Source of the DNA: Corynebacterium variabile
GTDB lineage: Bacteria > Actinomycetota > Actinomycetes > Mycobacteriales > Mycobacteriaceae
Length of the DNA stretch: 64,000 nucleotides
Reading direction: 5' to 3'
Assembly (NCBI RefSeq): GCF_006539825.1
Contig: NZ_BJNT01000012.1
Coordinates: 80,970 to 144,969 of the forward strand
Part shown: positions 63,526 to 64,000 of the stretch, piece after piece
Position numbering within the stretch: the first letter of the stretch is position 1
Layout: each line of letters starts with the position of its first letter
The notes under the pieces: model-generated
The model's input: only the letters and a program-made list of their open reading frames with translations
Database searches by the model: none
Told to the model about the DNA's origin: nothing
Made by a program: the position numbers and the translations under genes

Positions 63526-63762
63526 CTACGCGCCCCGCGCAATCCGTCGTCGCAGCTCGGCAGCTCTCAAAGTGTGCGCGAGCCCCTCACCCTCCAGGAT
63601 CTCGAGCACAGCCTGATCCGCCGAGATTTCCCCTCGAAGAACACGACGCCCCCTTGCCTCATCCTCCGGCGTCACCGGCTGCCCTGCCATGGTCATCGAC
63701 GCGGCGACAGCGGCGACCTTCTGATCCTCGGTGCGGAGGTCGTAGTCCTGTGCGGTATTCGT
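63526..63762 (-). pseudogene. VbhA-like antitoxin relic of the Fic module
   Basis: Directly before fic, an open frame reads NTAQDYDLRTEDQKVAAVAA then SMTMAGQPVTPEDEARGRRV and RGEISADQAVLEIL before a TAG at 63526-63528, 9 bases before the fic ATG. This matches VbhA-type antitoxins. Two defects are visible. First, the inhibitory motif (S/T)xxxE(G/N) reads S-M-T-M-A-G, with Ala in place of the essential Glu. Second, no ATG, GTG or TTG precedes the conserved N-terminus in frame; the first ATG is at 63696, inside the helix. The upstream in-frame stop is just before 63789. Confidence 0.75.
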
Positions 63763-63878
63763 GCCCGGTGATTCTACCCGGTTCGGCCCCGGTCAGCCAG
63801 GGGCAAGAGAGCAGCCCCGAGTCCGCTCACCTGCTCCAATTACTCAGTTTCCATGTCCGCCGCAGCACTAGCATCGTG

Positions 63879-64000
63879 ATGATGATGTCTACTTCCCCAT
63901 CCAGTAGCCACCCTGCGGACAACCTCCGCCTCAGCGGTGACCGCATCGAGGTTGCCCGGATGCGGCGAGGCATCTCGAAGGCGGAAGCGTCCCGACAACT
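63879..64000 (+). CDS. start of an XRE-family regulator, cut by window edge
   Basis: ATG 63879 (also 63882 and 63885) begins a frame that reads through to the window end: LRLSGDRIEVARMRRGISKA and EASRQL, the first half of an XRE helix-turn-helix. The motif LSGDRIEVARMRRG is common at the start of XRE proteins fused to ImmA/IrrE peptidases; the rest is not visible. Confidence 0.65.
   Translation, partial: MMMSTSPSSSHPADNLRLSGDRIEVARMRRGISKAEASRQ

Overview
The window is high-GC actinobacterial DNA, and gene content and order point to the genus Corynebacterium. The signs are the block valS-folC-DUF4233-ndk-rne-rplU-rpmA-obgE-proB-proA-nadD-rsfS-gpgP-degV-comEA-comEC-holA-rpsT, glucosyl-phosphoglycerate metabolism, a serine (cutinase-type) esterase and AzlCD/BrnFE-like exporters. 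The species cannot be fixed from the sequence; a high-GC relative of C. variabile is a guess. No rRNA, tRNA, CRISPR array or intact insertion sequence was recognised.

Layout. 1-3.7 kb: tail of a membrane protein, then a tight PemK/MazF-like gene, alkB and tag cluster (RNA cleavage plus alkylation repair), then an unknown protein that looks like a dead ImmA-type peptidase. 3.9 kb: rpsT. 4.4-30.3 kb: an accessory block lying between rpsT and holA, which are normally neighbours in this group. It holds a secreted calcineurin-type phosphoesterase, an aldehyde dehydrogenase, a lipoprotein plus PPE/EspB-like Gly-rich protein pair, an AddB/AddA-like helicase-nuclease pair, glutaryl-CoA dehydrogenase, a GNAT enzyme, a frameshifted aldehyde dehydrogenase, an OFA-family transporter, a flavin monooxygenase with an N-terminal SnoaL-like domain, and a five-gene operon of OFA transporter, E1alpha, E1beta, E2 and E3 of a 2-oxo-acid dehydrogenase complex. 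30.5-46.5 kb: the conserved minus-strand core, including competence genes, nadD/rsfS, proline synthesis, obgE, L27/L21 and an iron-type binding protein behind a DtxR-like box. 46.8-50.8 kb: a very large RNase E/G. 51-59.2 kb: a membrane-anchored winged-helix protein, ndk, a decayed endonuclease-like gene, an FMN reductase, DUF4233, LOG, folC and valS. 59.5-62.6 kb: an XRE-cupin regulator divergent from azlCD and another aldehyde dehydrogenase. 62.8-63.8 kb: a broken Fic toxin and its broken VbhA-like antitoxin. The window ends in the start of another XRE regulator.

How the parts work together. The core genes serve translation, DNA replication and uptake, NAD, folate and proline synthesis. The accessory block looks catabolic: transporters plus acyl-CoA, aldehyde and 2-oxo-acid oxidation. 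The least ordinary items are the AddAB-like pair lacking an AddB-type Fe-S signature, the triply damaged Fic/antitoxin module, a 60-bp structured repeat found twice between convergent genes, two DnaA boxes upstream of comEA, and the alkylation-repair operon led by a MazF-like toxin.
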